This document shows, piece by piece, positions 1-8,912 of a DNA stretch of 50,288 nucleotides (its first letter is position 1; the number at the start of each line of letters is the position of its first letter). The translations under genes were made by a program, and so were the position numbers. The notes beneath the pieces are model-generated. The model was not told where the DNA came from. It worked only from the letters and a program-made list of their open reading frames with translations, and searched no databases. This DNA is from Planctomycetia bacterium (GTDB taxonomy: Bacteria; Planctomycetota; Planctomycetia; Pirellulales; Thermoguttaceae): assembly GCA_030537455.1 (NCBI GenBank), contig JAUNMR010000015.1:30116-80403 (forward strand). Reading direction: 5' to 3'.

Positions 1-226
1 TTTTTCTTTGACGTCTGCAGTTTGTCAGGATATAATAACGCTTTAACAGCGTAGCGCTTTATGGACGGCTTGTCATTATAAGGCGCGACGACTATGAAGC
101 GCTCCTCGTGGCGACCATGCAGCGGGGACTGCTTCGAAACTCGATTGTTTTAATAACAAATAAACGCGATAGAGAGTCAATAAGCGCCCATGAGCGCTTC
201 GACGTCACGGCGAAAAGAGAACGAAT
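1..226. other. Left-edge non-coding stretch
   Basis: I see no supported gene here. Short open frames run on both strands, but they have no family resemblance and no good ribosome-binding site, and they extend into the following gene in other frames. The stretch probably holds the promoter and leader of the large plus-strand gene that begins at 227. Anything linked to that gene on its left lies outside the window. Confidence 0.5.
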
Positions 227-3200
227 ATGGCAAAAACAAACCACAGCAACGTTCCGGATTGTGTTCGTACTAGTAAATACACCATGCCGATTCGTTATTT
301 CTTGTATCAGAATCCACTCTACAAGTATATTCGAAAGTCTGACAAACCGTCGAGCGACGGACTCATACCGTATACGATTCTGGTTATTGGTTTTGCCAAA
401 GAAACTCAAGAGTTTGTGGACATAGCTCTTGAGATGGCGCAGATTCTTCCTTTTGATTTGAAAATCGTGGTACTCGATAAAGGCGTATGGCATGATAAGA
501 CGCTATATTTTGATCAACGCCCTGAGCTAAAGAACTTCGTGACCATTGAAGGGGAGCCTCAGAACGCCGCTAAACAGTATTACGGTCATTTTCAATTTGT
601 AGAACTTGATAGCGACACGGAAGAAAACTGCTACGAATTAACCTCTAAAATCGCAGAAACTTATATCAACAGATATAAGCCGAACTACGTCTTTGTAGGA
701 ACTGCCTCCGATGAACGGAACCAAAGTAGCGCTCAACAGTTTGAACAGATTCGTCAGCGCTTAATGTTTGCTCACAGGAAATTCTTTGTTGGTTATCTAG
801 TGAATGGGGACGATAAAACTAGGTATACTGACTCAGAAGACTTCAAAGCTCTTGACCTGAGGTTTTCTTATGACGAAGACAAAGACTTTAGACATTGGCT
901 CGATTGTATTGAGAACGTTGCTATGAATCTTCTCAAGAGTTGGCGATTTGAGCAAAACGTAGCTATTGACGATCTTCGTAGAGAGTTTGAGGAACATTAT
1001 CAATATCAAGATATGACTTCTTTTGCTTTGTTGGCGAGTTATTGTGCATGGCGTGTGACGCATGACGTCTCCTCTTCACAATTTTTTGGCGATAGTCAGA
1101 AGACAGCTCGTATAGCTAAGCATTTATACGAGAAGACAGTACAAAAAGGAACTCCTGGTTTTGACGAGTCGTTACGAGCCGATATATTGTGGCGCGATCA
1201 TCGTCGCTGGAGCATTCAACGACTGTGCTGGGGTTGGCGCCGTCGAACCCCAGAGGACACAATACGTTTGGGCAAACTAAAAGACCCCAAGATGGGCGAA
1301 CATATCGCTTTGGCACGCACGGAAAAAGGTTCCGCTCTTGAGGGAAAAACTCCTCAACAATGGAAAACTATGTCGCCAGAGGAACTCGCGGAACTAGACG
1401 AGTTAGAGCGTATTTCAGTAGATTATCATCGATACTGCAATACAGAGTACGAAAAGGCTTGTGCCTTTCGTTTGAATTTTATAGGCGATTTCACGCAAAC
1501 GATCAAGTCTCACATCGCAGGTCATACGCAGCTTGAAGAAGCATTTCACGACTGGCTTTACGCAATCGATTCGATTGATAGTCGAGAAGACAGTCTTTAT
1601 GCACGCAAATACAAACAGCTTCGTAATGAGTTTTGGGAGATGCTCGACGAGCTGCCACCTGTGAGCCAAGAAGCGATTAAAACGGAGATATCCGATTTTG
1701 AGCGTCTTTTTAATCTTCGTCGATGGAGTTGCGCATTCCGCAACTGGAAGAAGGACATTTCAATCGCCTGGGACGCTATGCCGCTGGCGTTGACTCGCCC
1801 AAGCGACGTTACCTTAATCCTGCCATTTGAGTTTATTTCACCGTCAGCTCCCGAGAATGACGACCAGATTCCAATTCAGACGATTGTCGATAACTTTGCA
1901 TCGGCGTTGTCAATCAAGCCGGATCAGATTGTTATTGTAGTGGATCTTAGGAGTTTTCCAGACGCAATGGATCTTTCAGATTGCCCCGAAAACGTATGTA
2001 CGACCATTGAAAAGTCCTGTGTTCTTTTGCGTAAGAGACTACCACAAACGCCAATATACATTCTTGAGGTCATTCGTTCTGACTCTGACGCCAACAACAG
2101 CGATGTGGTCGATACAGAAATATTAAAAGTCAAGTTTCGCAAGGATAATATTTGTAGAATGGAGGTTTATGGTAAATTCGAAGAGATAATGCCGTATGTT
2201 ATAGACAAGCTATGTTCTAACCTCTCTGAAACGCAAAAGCTTGTACATTATTCGGATTCTTTTGACGAACTTTTGAAACCACTGTATTCGAAGTTCTGTT
2301 CATATTGCTATGATTCTGAAGATCAAAGCTTTACTATACAAGAAAGTATGTATGACAATAAATTAAATACGGAATGTCAGAGCGATTGGTTGTATTATAT
2401 TAATAAACCAGTGACTTTATTAGTTAGTGAGTTGCAGTCACTGTGGTTATATAACTCCTATGGCGAGCCATTGGACTTTTTGCAAGATTATGAGGATCTT
2501 TACAAGTTTTTTCATAGTAATACCAGTGAAATGAAAGATTTCGCTAAATTACTTAAAATCTCACGTATAAAATCAAGCCATTATGCATCATTGCAAGACG
2601 GCTCTCAAATGGAGATGGCAGAGGACTACTGCTGGCCCTTTGATAGAGAGGGAATCTGGGATGGCAAATTCTGGATTATGCCTACATTTTGTGAACGCGT
2701 TGTTCGTAGAATACTGAACTTTGTCTACGAGCGGAGTCTCATGCTCAATGTTTGGTCGATAGAGAAACATAACCAAAATACGATTAAAGTGAGTGTGAGA
2801 GCTAGCGAAAAAGATATCCAAAAGTTAGATAATCTTTTGTGGTTTGTAAGAAATAATGTTAATCCGGACGACTACGTCTTGGAAGTTACTGTTGACTTGG
2901 ATCAAAACGGTTATGAGAGACGTTATCGCACTGTGAAGTGGGGTATACCTAAAGTGATTGTAAACCAGGAGTGTAAGGTTCACTGTTCAGCTATTATTGA
3001 TTATGTAATTGACAATGGTTATGCGATATATCATAATAAAACTGGTCGTGAGTTTAGTTTTATAACTCGTCAGTACTACGAGCTATTTGAGAAAGCGGGC
3101 AACCCCTTGGAACTATATACTTATTATTCATTAAAAGATATTTGTGCCGATATATATGTTAAGAACAACGTGAAAGTCACGAGTATACCAGATCACAAGG

Positions 3201-3577
3201 GCGTCTGTGAGTTCGACTGCATTGCCACGCAAGGGTTTCGCACGCTATTCGTAGAATGCAAGGCGCGCGATGGGATTGAATCGCAAGAGTACGATAAACT
3301 CGCACGCCATGCGAGTCTGTTCGGCGTGAATTCACGCGCTGTCATGCTAGTCGACTCTTCCAATGAAAATATTAGTTGGAATGATGAGAGTGATTATCAA
3401 GGGGAAATGTCGCCGACGCAGTATGGCGAATCGCTTGGCGTTTACACGTTTTTCCTTAACTGGGATGAGGATCCTGAGAATGAAAAGCTAGGTGATAAGC
3501 TGTTGAAATTCTTGAAAGATACCGAAAAACGCATGGATCGCGTCCAAGATAAATTCAACTCAGAGAACCGAGAATAG
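227..3577 (+). CDS. Putative sensor-nuclease: Rossmann-like, RyR-like and PD-(D/E)xK (DUF1887/Card1-like) domains
   Basis: A 1116-residue soluble protein that I do not recognise as one named family. Residues about 49-160 look like a Rossmann/TrkA-N-like nucleotide-binding fold (ILVIGFAKE, later LKIVVLD). Residues about 315-400 resemble a bacterial RyR domain: H325-x2-W328-x7-G336-W337-R, followed by the expected EH..L and EELAELD elements. Residues about 505-640 form another alpha/beta region. Residues about 940-1060 match the PD-(D/E)xK nuclease of DUF1887/Card1/Can2 CRISPR ancillary effectors: a PLELYTYY helix with E962, then D997 (EFD) and E1010-x-K1012 (VECKA). RyR and TrkA-like modules are known in predicted nucleotide-sensing conflict systems, so a ligand-gated nuclease is inferred. 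Base composition is AT-richer than in the neighbours, especially 2100-3180, which suggests transfer. No CRISPR or cyclase gene is visible. The ATG at 284 is an alternative start. Confidence 0.6.
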   Translation: MAKTNHSNVPDCVRTSKYTMPIRYFLYQNPLYKYIRKSDKPSSDGLIPYTILVIGFAKETQEFVDIALEMAQILPFDLKIVVLDKGVWHDKTLYFDQRPELKNFVTIEGEPQNAAKQYYGHFQFVELDSDTEENCYELTSKIAETYINRYKPNYVFVGTASDERNQSSAQQFEQIRQRLMFAHRKFFVGYLVNGDDKTRYTDSEDFKALDLRFSYDEDKDFRHWLDCIENVAMNLLKSWRFEQNVAIDDLRREFEEHYQYQDMTSFALLASYCAWRVTHDVSSSQFFGDSQKTARIAKHLYEKTVQKGTPGFDESLRADILWRDHRRWSIQRLCWGWRRRTPEDTIRLGKLKDPKMGEHIALARTEKGSALEGKTPQQWKTMSPEELAELDELERISVDYHRYCNTEYEKACAFRLNFIGDFTQTIKSHIAGHTQLEEAFHDWLYAIDSIDSREDSLYARKYKQLRNEFWEMLDELPPVSQEAIKTEISDFERLFNLRRWSCAFRNWKKDISIAWDAMPLALTRPSDVTLILPFEFISPSAPENDDQIPIQTIVDNFASALSIKPDQIVIVVDLRSFPDAMDLSDCPENVCTTIEKSCVLLRKRLPQTPIYILEVIRSDSDANNSDVVDTEILKVKFRKDNICRMEVYGKFEEIMPYVIDKLCSNLSETQKLVHYSDSFDELLKPLYSKFCSYCYDSEDQSFTIQESMYDNKLNTECQSDWLYYINKPVTLLVSELQSLWLYNSYGEPLDFLQDYEDLYKFFHSNTSEMKDFAKLLKISRIKSSHYASLQDGSQMEMAEDYCWPFDREGIWDGKFWIMPTFCERVVRRILNFVYERSLMLNVWSIEKHNQNTIKVSVRASEKDIQKLDNLLWFVRNNVNPDDYVLEVTVDLDQNGYERRYRTVKWGIPKVIVNQECKVHCSAIIDYVIDNGYAIYHNKTGREFSFITRQYYELFEKAGNPLELYTYYSLKDICADIYVKNNVKVTSIPDHKGVCEFDCIATQGFRTLFVECKARDGIESQEYDKLARHASLFGVNSRAVMLVDSSNENISWNDESDYQGEMSPTQYGESLGVYTFFLNWDEDPENEKLGDKLLKFLKDTEKRMDRVQDKFNSENRE

Positions 3578-3818
3578 TTGTGGCGATGGCAATGTATTTG
3601 AGTCAGTGGCTCTTGAGAAGTGGCTGTGACTTCGTCAAGAACAACTATCTTCAAATAACCATATAAGTCAAACAAGGCGTTTTTGAGAAGTTAGGTAAAC
3701 GATATGCTTCCTCTTATCGGCTTGATATCATTACAGGCTTTGACGTCGATATTCTAGTACGCCGAGTCGTTTTAAGCGCTCCTTAGGATTCGGCGTCGTT
3801 AGGAATATGTCCACGTGT

Positions 3819-5321
3819 TCAGACCGTTTCCCCCTCCATTTGTGGCTGGGGATTGGCGTTCGGATTGTGCTCGTCGTCGGTAAGGGTAGCCACGCCAAGT
3901 TTCCCACGCGCATGCAACCAGAGGAGGTATATGACGCAGAAGACAATTGAGAAAACCGAAGCTAGCGGGGCGGCGTATCCGACCTGGCGCATGGAGGCTT
4001 TTGGACCCTGACTGAATAGATACGACAAGGGTATGCGCGCCAGTATCGCCGCGAGGGAGCTGTGCGTCATAACGACGAGGGCGCGTCCGGAGCCAATAAA
4101 GAAACCGTTGATATTAAAGACTAAACAGACGCATAGTAGGTCGAGTGAAAAGGAACGCAAGTATTGCGCGGCCTGGTCTATGACGTTGAGGTCTTTGGCA
4201 AAGATTTGCGCTGTCTTCTCCGGGTACGTTTGGCATAAGACTAAGAAGCACGCGGCAAAGACCATTGAGAAACACACGCCCAGACCGACCGCACGTAGCG
4301 CGCGTTGAGGTTGGCGCGCGCCGAAGTTTTGCGCTGAGGCAGTCGCAACGGCCAAAGAAAACGCCACTGGCGGTATGAACATAAAACCAATAATGCGCTC
4401 CACGACGCCCATGCCCGCGGCGGCGGAGACGCCCATGAGGTTGATAATCGCTTGAATGACCAGAAAGGACAGGCTCGTGAGTACGTCCTGCAACGCCATT
4501 GGCGCGCCGACTTTAACGATCTCTTTGAGGTCGTGTCGGCGCGGTATGAGGTCGCCGCGATGGAACTCGAATGAAAACCGCTTGCGTCGCATGTAATAGA
4601 GCGCCCAAAGGAAGCTCGTCGCTTGCGCGAGAATCGTAGCGAGCGCGGCGCCCAAGGGTCCCATGCGACAGCCCGCGACAAGCGCAAGGTCGCCTATGAC
4701 GTTGATCACGCAAGCGATCGCGACGAAATAGGTCGGCGTCTTGGAGTCGCCGAATCCGCGATAGATCGCGCCTAGTACGTTATACCCGATAATAAACGGG
4801 GCGCCGCAGGCACAGACGAAGACATAGTCTCGCGTATGTGCGACTGCTTCCTCTGGCGTCTGCATGAGCGAAACGATCGTATTGGTCAGGCACGCCGCCA
4901 ACGGCGTAATGACCAGAGCGAGCACGGCAAAGAGGAATGCGGTGGAACCTAGCGCGTGTGCGACGCCACGCGAATCCTTCGCGCCAACGTTATATCCAAT
5001 GAGCACGGTGGCGCCCGCGGACAGCCCAAGTATGAGTCCTAGCGCGGAATGGAGAATCTGAGCGCCAACCCCAACCGCGGCAATGGCGGTCTGGTCGCAG
5101 AATTGCCCGACTATGAGAAGGTCGACAGCGCCGTAAAGCGCTTGCAGAAGGTATGCGATCATATAGGGCACGGCAAAGCGCCATAGCCCGGTGGAGAGTT
5201 TGCCCTCGATTAAATAGCGTTCTTCGTCCTTCACGACGCTAGCGTCTTGACGCGACGCCGTGGCGTCGACTTGTGTTTCGGTTTTCTCGTGTTCTTTACT
5301 ATTCTTCTTCAACATACTCAT
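3819..5321 (-). CDS. MATE-family multidrug/Na+ (H+) antiporter
   Basis: A 500-residue inner-membrane exporter of the multidrug and toxic compound extrusion family, which expels organic cations or other small molecules using an ion gradient. About twelve hydrophobic segments form two MatE halves. The first begins around residue 45 (LWRFAVPYMIAYLLQ, then GAVDLLIVGQF) and the second around the GAPMALQDVLTSL segment, followed by ASAQNFGARQP in the second half. I chose the ATG at 5321 because GGAGG and GGGAG lie just upstream; the in-frame ATG at 5360 has no ribosome-binding site. An unusually polar N-terminal tail of about 40 residues precedes the first helix. Substrate is unknown. The gene stands alone, convergent with the large nuclease-like gene; only a weak hairpin (3759-3765 with 3790-3796) lies between them. 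Confidence 0.9.
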   Translation of the reverse strand: MSMLKKNSKEHEKTETQVDATASRQDASVVKDEERYLIEGKLSTGLWRFAVPYMIAYLLQALYGAVDLLIVGQFCDQTAIAAVGVGAQILHSALGLILGLSAGATVLIGYNVGAKDSRGVAHALGSTAFLFAVLALVITPLAACLTNTIVSLMQTPEEAVAHTRDYVFVCACGAPFIIGYNVLGAIYRGFGDSKTPTYFVAIACVINVIGDLALVAGCRMGPLGAALATILAQATSFLWALYYMRRKRFSFEFHRGDLIPRRHDLKEIVKVGAPMALQDVLTSLSFLVIQAIINLMGVSAAAGMGVVERIIGFMFIPPVAFSLAVATASAQNFGARQPQRALRAVGLGVCFSMVFAACFLVLCQTYPEKTAQIFAKDLNVIDQAAQYLRSFSLDLLCVCLVFNINGFFIGSGRALVVMTHSSLAAILARIPLSYLFSQGPKASMRQVGYAAPLASVFSIVFCVIYLLWLHARGKLGVATLTDDEHNPNANPQPQMEGETV

Positions 5322-5611
5322 AACTCCCGCGGTTCCTCCGCGCGTAGTAAGTCCTGTCATTATAACCGTCGTGGGTAAAGCAACAAGAGCTTTTGCACGT
5401 TTAAGCGCCGTAGCGTTCTACACCGCGTGTAAAATTGCGCAGAAAAATGCTCTAGGCGTTCGTTTAAAAAGTTGTTAAAGTGACGACAAAAGCGCGAGAA
5501 TTCGCGTTGCTGCCCTTGCGCATTGTGCGCTTGTGGTAGTTTTAGCGTCCGGTTTGTGACGTAGCGTTGTATTTAAGCGTCGCGTCGTTTTTGTAGTATG
5601 AGGAGGTCGAT
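5322..5611. other. Divergent intergenic region
   Basis: This 290-base region lies between the divergent MATE and LysM genes, so it should carry both promoters. I see small inverted repeats (CGCGA with TCGCG near 5490-5505) but no promoter I can assign with confidence. Confidence 0.4.
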
Positions 5612-7333
5612 TTGGGCGATCTGTTGAAAGGAACCGCATGGTTCGCCACTGGCGCTCTAGCGCTTGTCGGCGCGCTGACTTTCGTCCCGGATCACGCGTG
5701 GGAACGCGTGCCTGAATCCGCCGCGCCCATACGTGCGAAACTTGCCGACTACGGTATAGCTCCGATTAAATATCGCTCCGACCGTCAAAAGGAACGACTG
5801 GCCAGCGATGAAGAAATCGATAAAACCATTAATAACCATGGCAAGGAAGTCGCCAAGGGCGAAACTGGTCGTACTCGTGTTCAGATCGGGAAAAATAACG
5901 GCTCTCGCCAGCGCCCTAACGATCCGGTAAGTCCCGACCCCGCGTACGTCGATCCGATCCAAGAAGACGCCTTTCCCGCCACGGTCGATACGCCCCAAAC
6001 TCCAGCGATTCAAGACCCTCTGGCTACGAGTGATTTTACCGGCGTCGCAACTATGCCCGAACCGTCCGCGGAGACGGTCGACGTTACCGCCCCCGAAACC
6101 GTAGTCGACCCGACCACACAGAACGATCCGCCAGCCGCGTCCCCCTTCGCCGACGCCCCGCGCGACCCGAGCGCTGAACTTAACGCCGCCGCTGGCGACC
6201 TGTTTCAAAACGATTCCTTCGATCTTCCCCAGGAATTTAACGCGCCTGATATGCCTGTTACTGACGCCGCGGCGACCGATCGCCTCGCGTCGAATAATCT
6301 CGACCCTGCTGGCAATCCCACGCTCAATGTTTCCAACGCCTTACTGACCCCTAACGACGTCGCTGATAATAACGCCGATGGTTATCAGAATAGTGAAACT
6401 CAAGCGCCGGTCTCGGAAATGACCGCGCTCGATAACGCCGCGCCCACGACGCAGAACATTCCCGCAGGCGGCGTCAACGCCCCTGTCGCATCGAGCGCGC
6501 CCGAGCCGAGCGTCGCCTCTAACGCCGTCGCAGAAGCAGCTGCGATCCCCAGCATGAATCTTGGCGCTGAGGCGCAAAACCAACCCGCCGTGACAATGCA
6601 GGATCTGGAACCAACGCTACAAGCGGCGCGTAATATAGAGACGACCGAAGATTTGCGTCGGATCTTTTTGACGCTGAACCAGTTGCGTCGTCAGTATGCT
6701 TCTACGATGAGCGCGGAGGAACTCACGCGTCTTGACGCGGCGCTTGATAACTTGGCGTACGAAGTCCTCTATAATCCAAGACGCGCAGTTTTTGAACCCT
6801 TGCGTCGCACCGTTTCCGGCGAGACGCTCGCTTCTATCGCGTCGGAATACGACGTCACCCCCGAAACCCTTGCAATTGTGAACGGTCTTCGTGCTGATCC
6901 AGACGACCTGTTGCCTCCTGGCACAACCCTCAAGGTCATGCGCGGACCGGTAACGGCGGAACTTTCAGAATCCCGACACGAACTTCTGGTGAACTTTAAC
7001 AATCTCTATGGCGGACGTTTTAAGTACGGTATTCCTCAACAGGGTCAGAACCTCCGCGGTCAGTTTACTGTAGAATGTAAGATGAAAGACCCCATGTGCG
7101 ACGCAGTCGATACCGCGGGTCAAAAGGTCACAATTCCCGGCGGTTCCCCAGAGAATCCACTTGGCGCCTACTGGATCGGTCTTTCCGGCGGTTACGGTCT
7201 TCAGGGTACCAATCGTGAAGAACTCGTGGGCGGTCAGGCCCCTGAATGCGGCGGTTTTATTTTCACTAATACAGAAATATCGCAACTTAATATTCTACTT
7301 CCGATCGGCGCGACGGTTTATTTCGTCGATTAG
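5612..7333 (+). CDS. LysM protein with a degenerate L,D-transpeptidase (YkuD-like) C-terminus
   Basis: A 573-residue membrane-anchored envelope protein. The start is TTG at 5612, supported by a perfect AGGAGG at 5601-5606, five bases upstream. Residues about 8-26 are a membrane anchor. Residues 75-340 are a long Pro/Ala/Asp/Asn-rich linker that probably spans the periplasm. Residues about 397-445 are one LysM peptidoglycan-binding domain (SGETLASIASEYDV). Residues about 450-573 resemble a YkuD catalytic domain, which forms 3-3 peptidoglycan cross-links or attaches proteins to the wall. In the signature region the usual HGTN is QGTN (Q531) and the usual S-x-G-C is APEC (C546). Cysteine is kept but the conserved histidine is lost, so activity is doubtful. 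An intrinsic terminator follows at 7361. Confidence 0.75.
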   Translation: MGDLLKGTAWFATGALALVGALTFVPDHAWERVPESAAPIRAKLADYGIAPIKYRSDRQKERLASDEEIDKTINNHGKEVAKGETGRTRVQIGKNNGSRQRPNDPVSPDPAYVDPIQEDAFPATVDTPQTPAIQDPLATSDFTGVATMPEPSAETVDVTAPETVVDPTTQNDPPAASPFADAPRDPSAELNAAAGDLFQNDSFDLPQEFNAPDMPVTDAAATDRLASNNLDPAGNPTLNVSNALLTPNDVADNNADGYQNSETQAPVSEMTALDNAAPTTQNIPAGGVNAPVASSAPEPSVASNAVAEAAAIPSMNLGAEAQNQPAVTMQDLEPTLQAARNIETTEDLRRIFLTLNQLRRQYASTMSAEELTRLDAALDNLAYEVLYNPRRAVFEPLRRTVSGETLASIASEYDVTPETLAIVNGLRADPDDLLPPGTTLKVMRGPVTAELSESRHELLVNFNNLYGGRFKYGIPQQGQNLRGQFTVECKMKDPMCDAVDTAGQKVTIPGGSPENPLGAYWIGLSGGYGLQGTNREELVGGQAPECGGFIFTNTEISQLNILLPIGATVYFVD

Positions 7334-7360
7334 AAATAGTTTTATTACGCCCCATAATTG

Positions 7361-7405
7361 GACGCGCGTTCTATTTTTTAGAATGCGCGTCTTCTTTTGT
7401 TTTCT
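7361..7405 (+). terminator. Intrinsic terminator after the LysM gene
   Basis: A 13-base stem (GACGCGCGTTCTA at 7361-7373 with TAGAATGCGCGTC at 7380-7392, one wobble) with a T-rich loop is followed by a T-rich tract on the plus strand. It sits 27 bases after the stop codon of the LysM gene. Confidence 0.75.
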
Positions 7406-7663
7406 CCATTCAATGGAGGCGTCAATTGTGGGGAGGCGTTCGTACTAGCAGAAATAGAGACGCCAGCGGATCAAAGGTAGAAACTTCCGTGCTCTACCAT
7501 AGTCAAACGATTGTGAACGTTGCAGAACGCCACGGAGAGATCTTACTTGCTTTGTAGGAATCGTCAGAATTTTACGAACCAGCGCGCCGTGGAGAACCTC
7601 CGGCGCGTTGGTTCAAAGACATGAACGAACGGTTTGAATAACCGCTTCGCGTTGTACGAAGCG
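7404..7663. other. Gene-free stretch with five stem-loops; possible structured RNA
   Basis: The 411-base gap 7334-7744 has no credible gene. After the terminator it holds successive inverted repeats: CTCCATT/AATGGAG (7404-7418), GGCGT/ACGCC (7435-7464), GGTAGA/TCTACC (7476-7498), a 14-base stem GAACCAGCGCGCCG with its near-perfect partner (7576-7589 and 7601-7614), and CGCTTCG/CGAAGCG (7643-7663). This density is compatible with a structured non-coding RNA or degenerate repeats. I recognise no known RNA family. Confidence 0.35.
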
Positions 7664-7744
7664 CTTGGCTTTCTGTCCTCAGATTACGCTCCTTTGCCGT
7701 CGTTATGTATATTCCAACATACGTTAGGAGGTACACAACGACTT

Positions 7745-8896
7745 CTAATTTGATTCGCTTGGTTTGTTCTCTTGCGGTTCACCGACCGTTTCAAGGTTAT
7801 TCAATCTAGGCTCTTGTATCTGTATTCCTTTCAGCGTGTTAATGAGTTTCCGTTGCTTCTCTTGAATCCTCGTGTCGACTGCATAGTTCTTCGAGTCAAT
7901 CGCGATCCACATAAAAGCATAACGTTGCGAGGACGGTAATTGTGAAAGCCACTGAGTCGTCTTCTCAAGCGCTTGTCGCTGCGCCTCTTGACTGATGGAT
8001 CGATAGTAGTCGCAGAGCAAACGCGCAAATGTCAGTTCGTCGTACATTGACCCACGATAAAGAGACTGCTCCAATCTATTCCATTCAATCACGCCAGACG
8101 ACGGAATCGAAAGACAGTCAAGGAGCGCTCCACCGTCGCGAAATAGCAATCTCGCGTCATACTTTCGCGACCCAATTCGAACAACCTTAGGACTCGAATT
8201 AGTCTCGCCCAAATCGTTGCTACGATTATTAATTTCGTTGAAATAAACTAACTCGCCGCTATCACTTAGATTACAGCCGTTAATCCTGACGTCCTGTTCG
8301 AACATATGACCGCAGTCTTTGAATGTCAAATGTAGCGTGAGCTCCTCCCCAGCGATAAGTTTCTCCCTAACCTTAATCCAGAAAGGATTCTGGAGCTCCG
8401 ACCTTGGTGGAAAATCCAAGACCTTTACACTTTTCCACGAGTTCGAATCAATCGCATACGGACTCAGACGATCAAGCCGACAGCCTTTGGGTGAGTGAAG
8501 TAATGAAAGATCCGACTTCTCCCAAGTGTAGCTTAGGGAACCGTCTATGAAGTCGCAAGTCGCCACTGGCGCTGAATCACAGGTTTGTAAAAACTCACCG
8601 AACGTCTCGAGGTTACATTTTGAATACACATACTCGTCGTATACCGTCATATAGAGCGTATCGCCCCACAACACGTCAGTCGAATTCAGACGCGCCACGA
8701 CGTCATACGGGGTATCCTCGTCTATCCCCGTCAGTACGACTGCGTCGTCGGAAGTATCGGGAGCACAGGGCGTCCAATCCGAACCTGAGACGCCCCCTAG
8801 AACAACAATGGCGAAAAGTACAAGGACGCACGCCACGAAAATAAACGTTTGTGCCAATGGCTTTGAGAGGATTTTCCTCGTTTGATTCGTCGTCAT
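7745..8896 (-). CDS. Membrane-anchored exported protein of unknown function
   Basis: A 383-residue protein I do not recognise. Residues about 15-37 form one strongly hydrophobic segment ending in small residues, so it is a signal anchor or an uncleaved signal peptide; the rest should be outside the cytoplasmic membrane. About eight cysteines are scattered through the exported part, which could form disulfides. The C-terminal 100 residues are helical and polar, with a Gln/Lys-rich tail. Its ATG follows AAGAGG, and it begins only 16 bases after the stop of the LEPR-XLL protease gene, so the two are probably co-transcribed. A role as partner, substrate or inhibitor of that protease is plausible but only inferred from position. 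Confidence 0.6.
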   Translation of the reverse strand: MTTNQTRKILSKPLAQTFIFVACVLVLFAIVVLGGVSGSDWTPCAPDTSDDAVVLTGIDEDTPYDVVARLNSTDVLWGDTLYMTVYDEYVYSKCNLETFGEFLQTCDSAPVATCDFIDGSLSYTWEKSDLSLLHSPKGCRLDRLSPYAIDSNSWKSVKVLDFPPRSELQNPFWIKVREKLIAGEELTLHLTFKDCGHMFEQDVRINGCNLSDSGELVYFNEINNRSNDLGETNSSPKVVRIGSRKYDARLLFRDGGALLDCLSIPSSGVIEWNRLEQSLYRGSMYDELTFARLLCDYYRSISQEAQRQALEKTTQWLSQLPSSQRYAFMWIAIDSKNYAVDTRIQEKQRKLINTLKGIQIQEPRLNNLETVGEPQENKPSESN

Positions 8897-8912
8897 TACG
8901 CTACCTCTTCAA

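Noticed and set aside
92..493. Open frames on both strands at the left edge (92-493 minus, 108-425 plus)
   Set aside because: No ribosome-binding site, no family resemblance, and they overlap the start of the large gene at 227.
3759..3796. Hairpin ACGCCGA/TCGGCGT between the two convergent genes
   Set aside because: Only seven pairs with a long loop and no U-run, so not called as a terminator.
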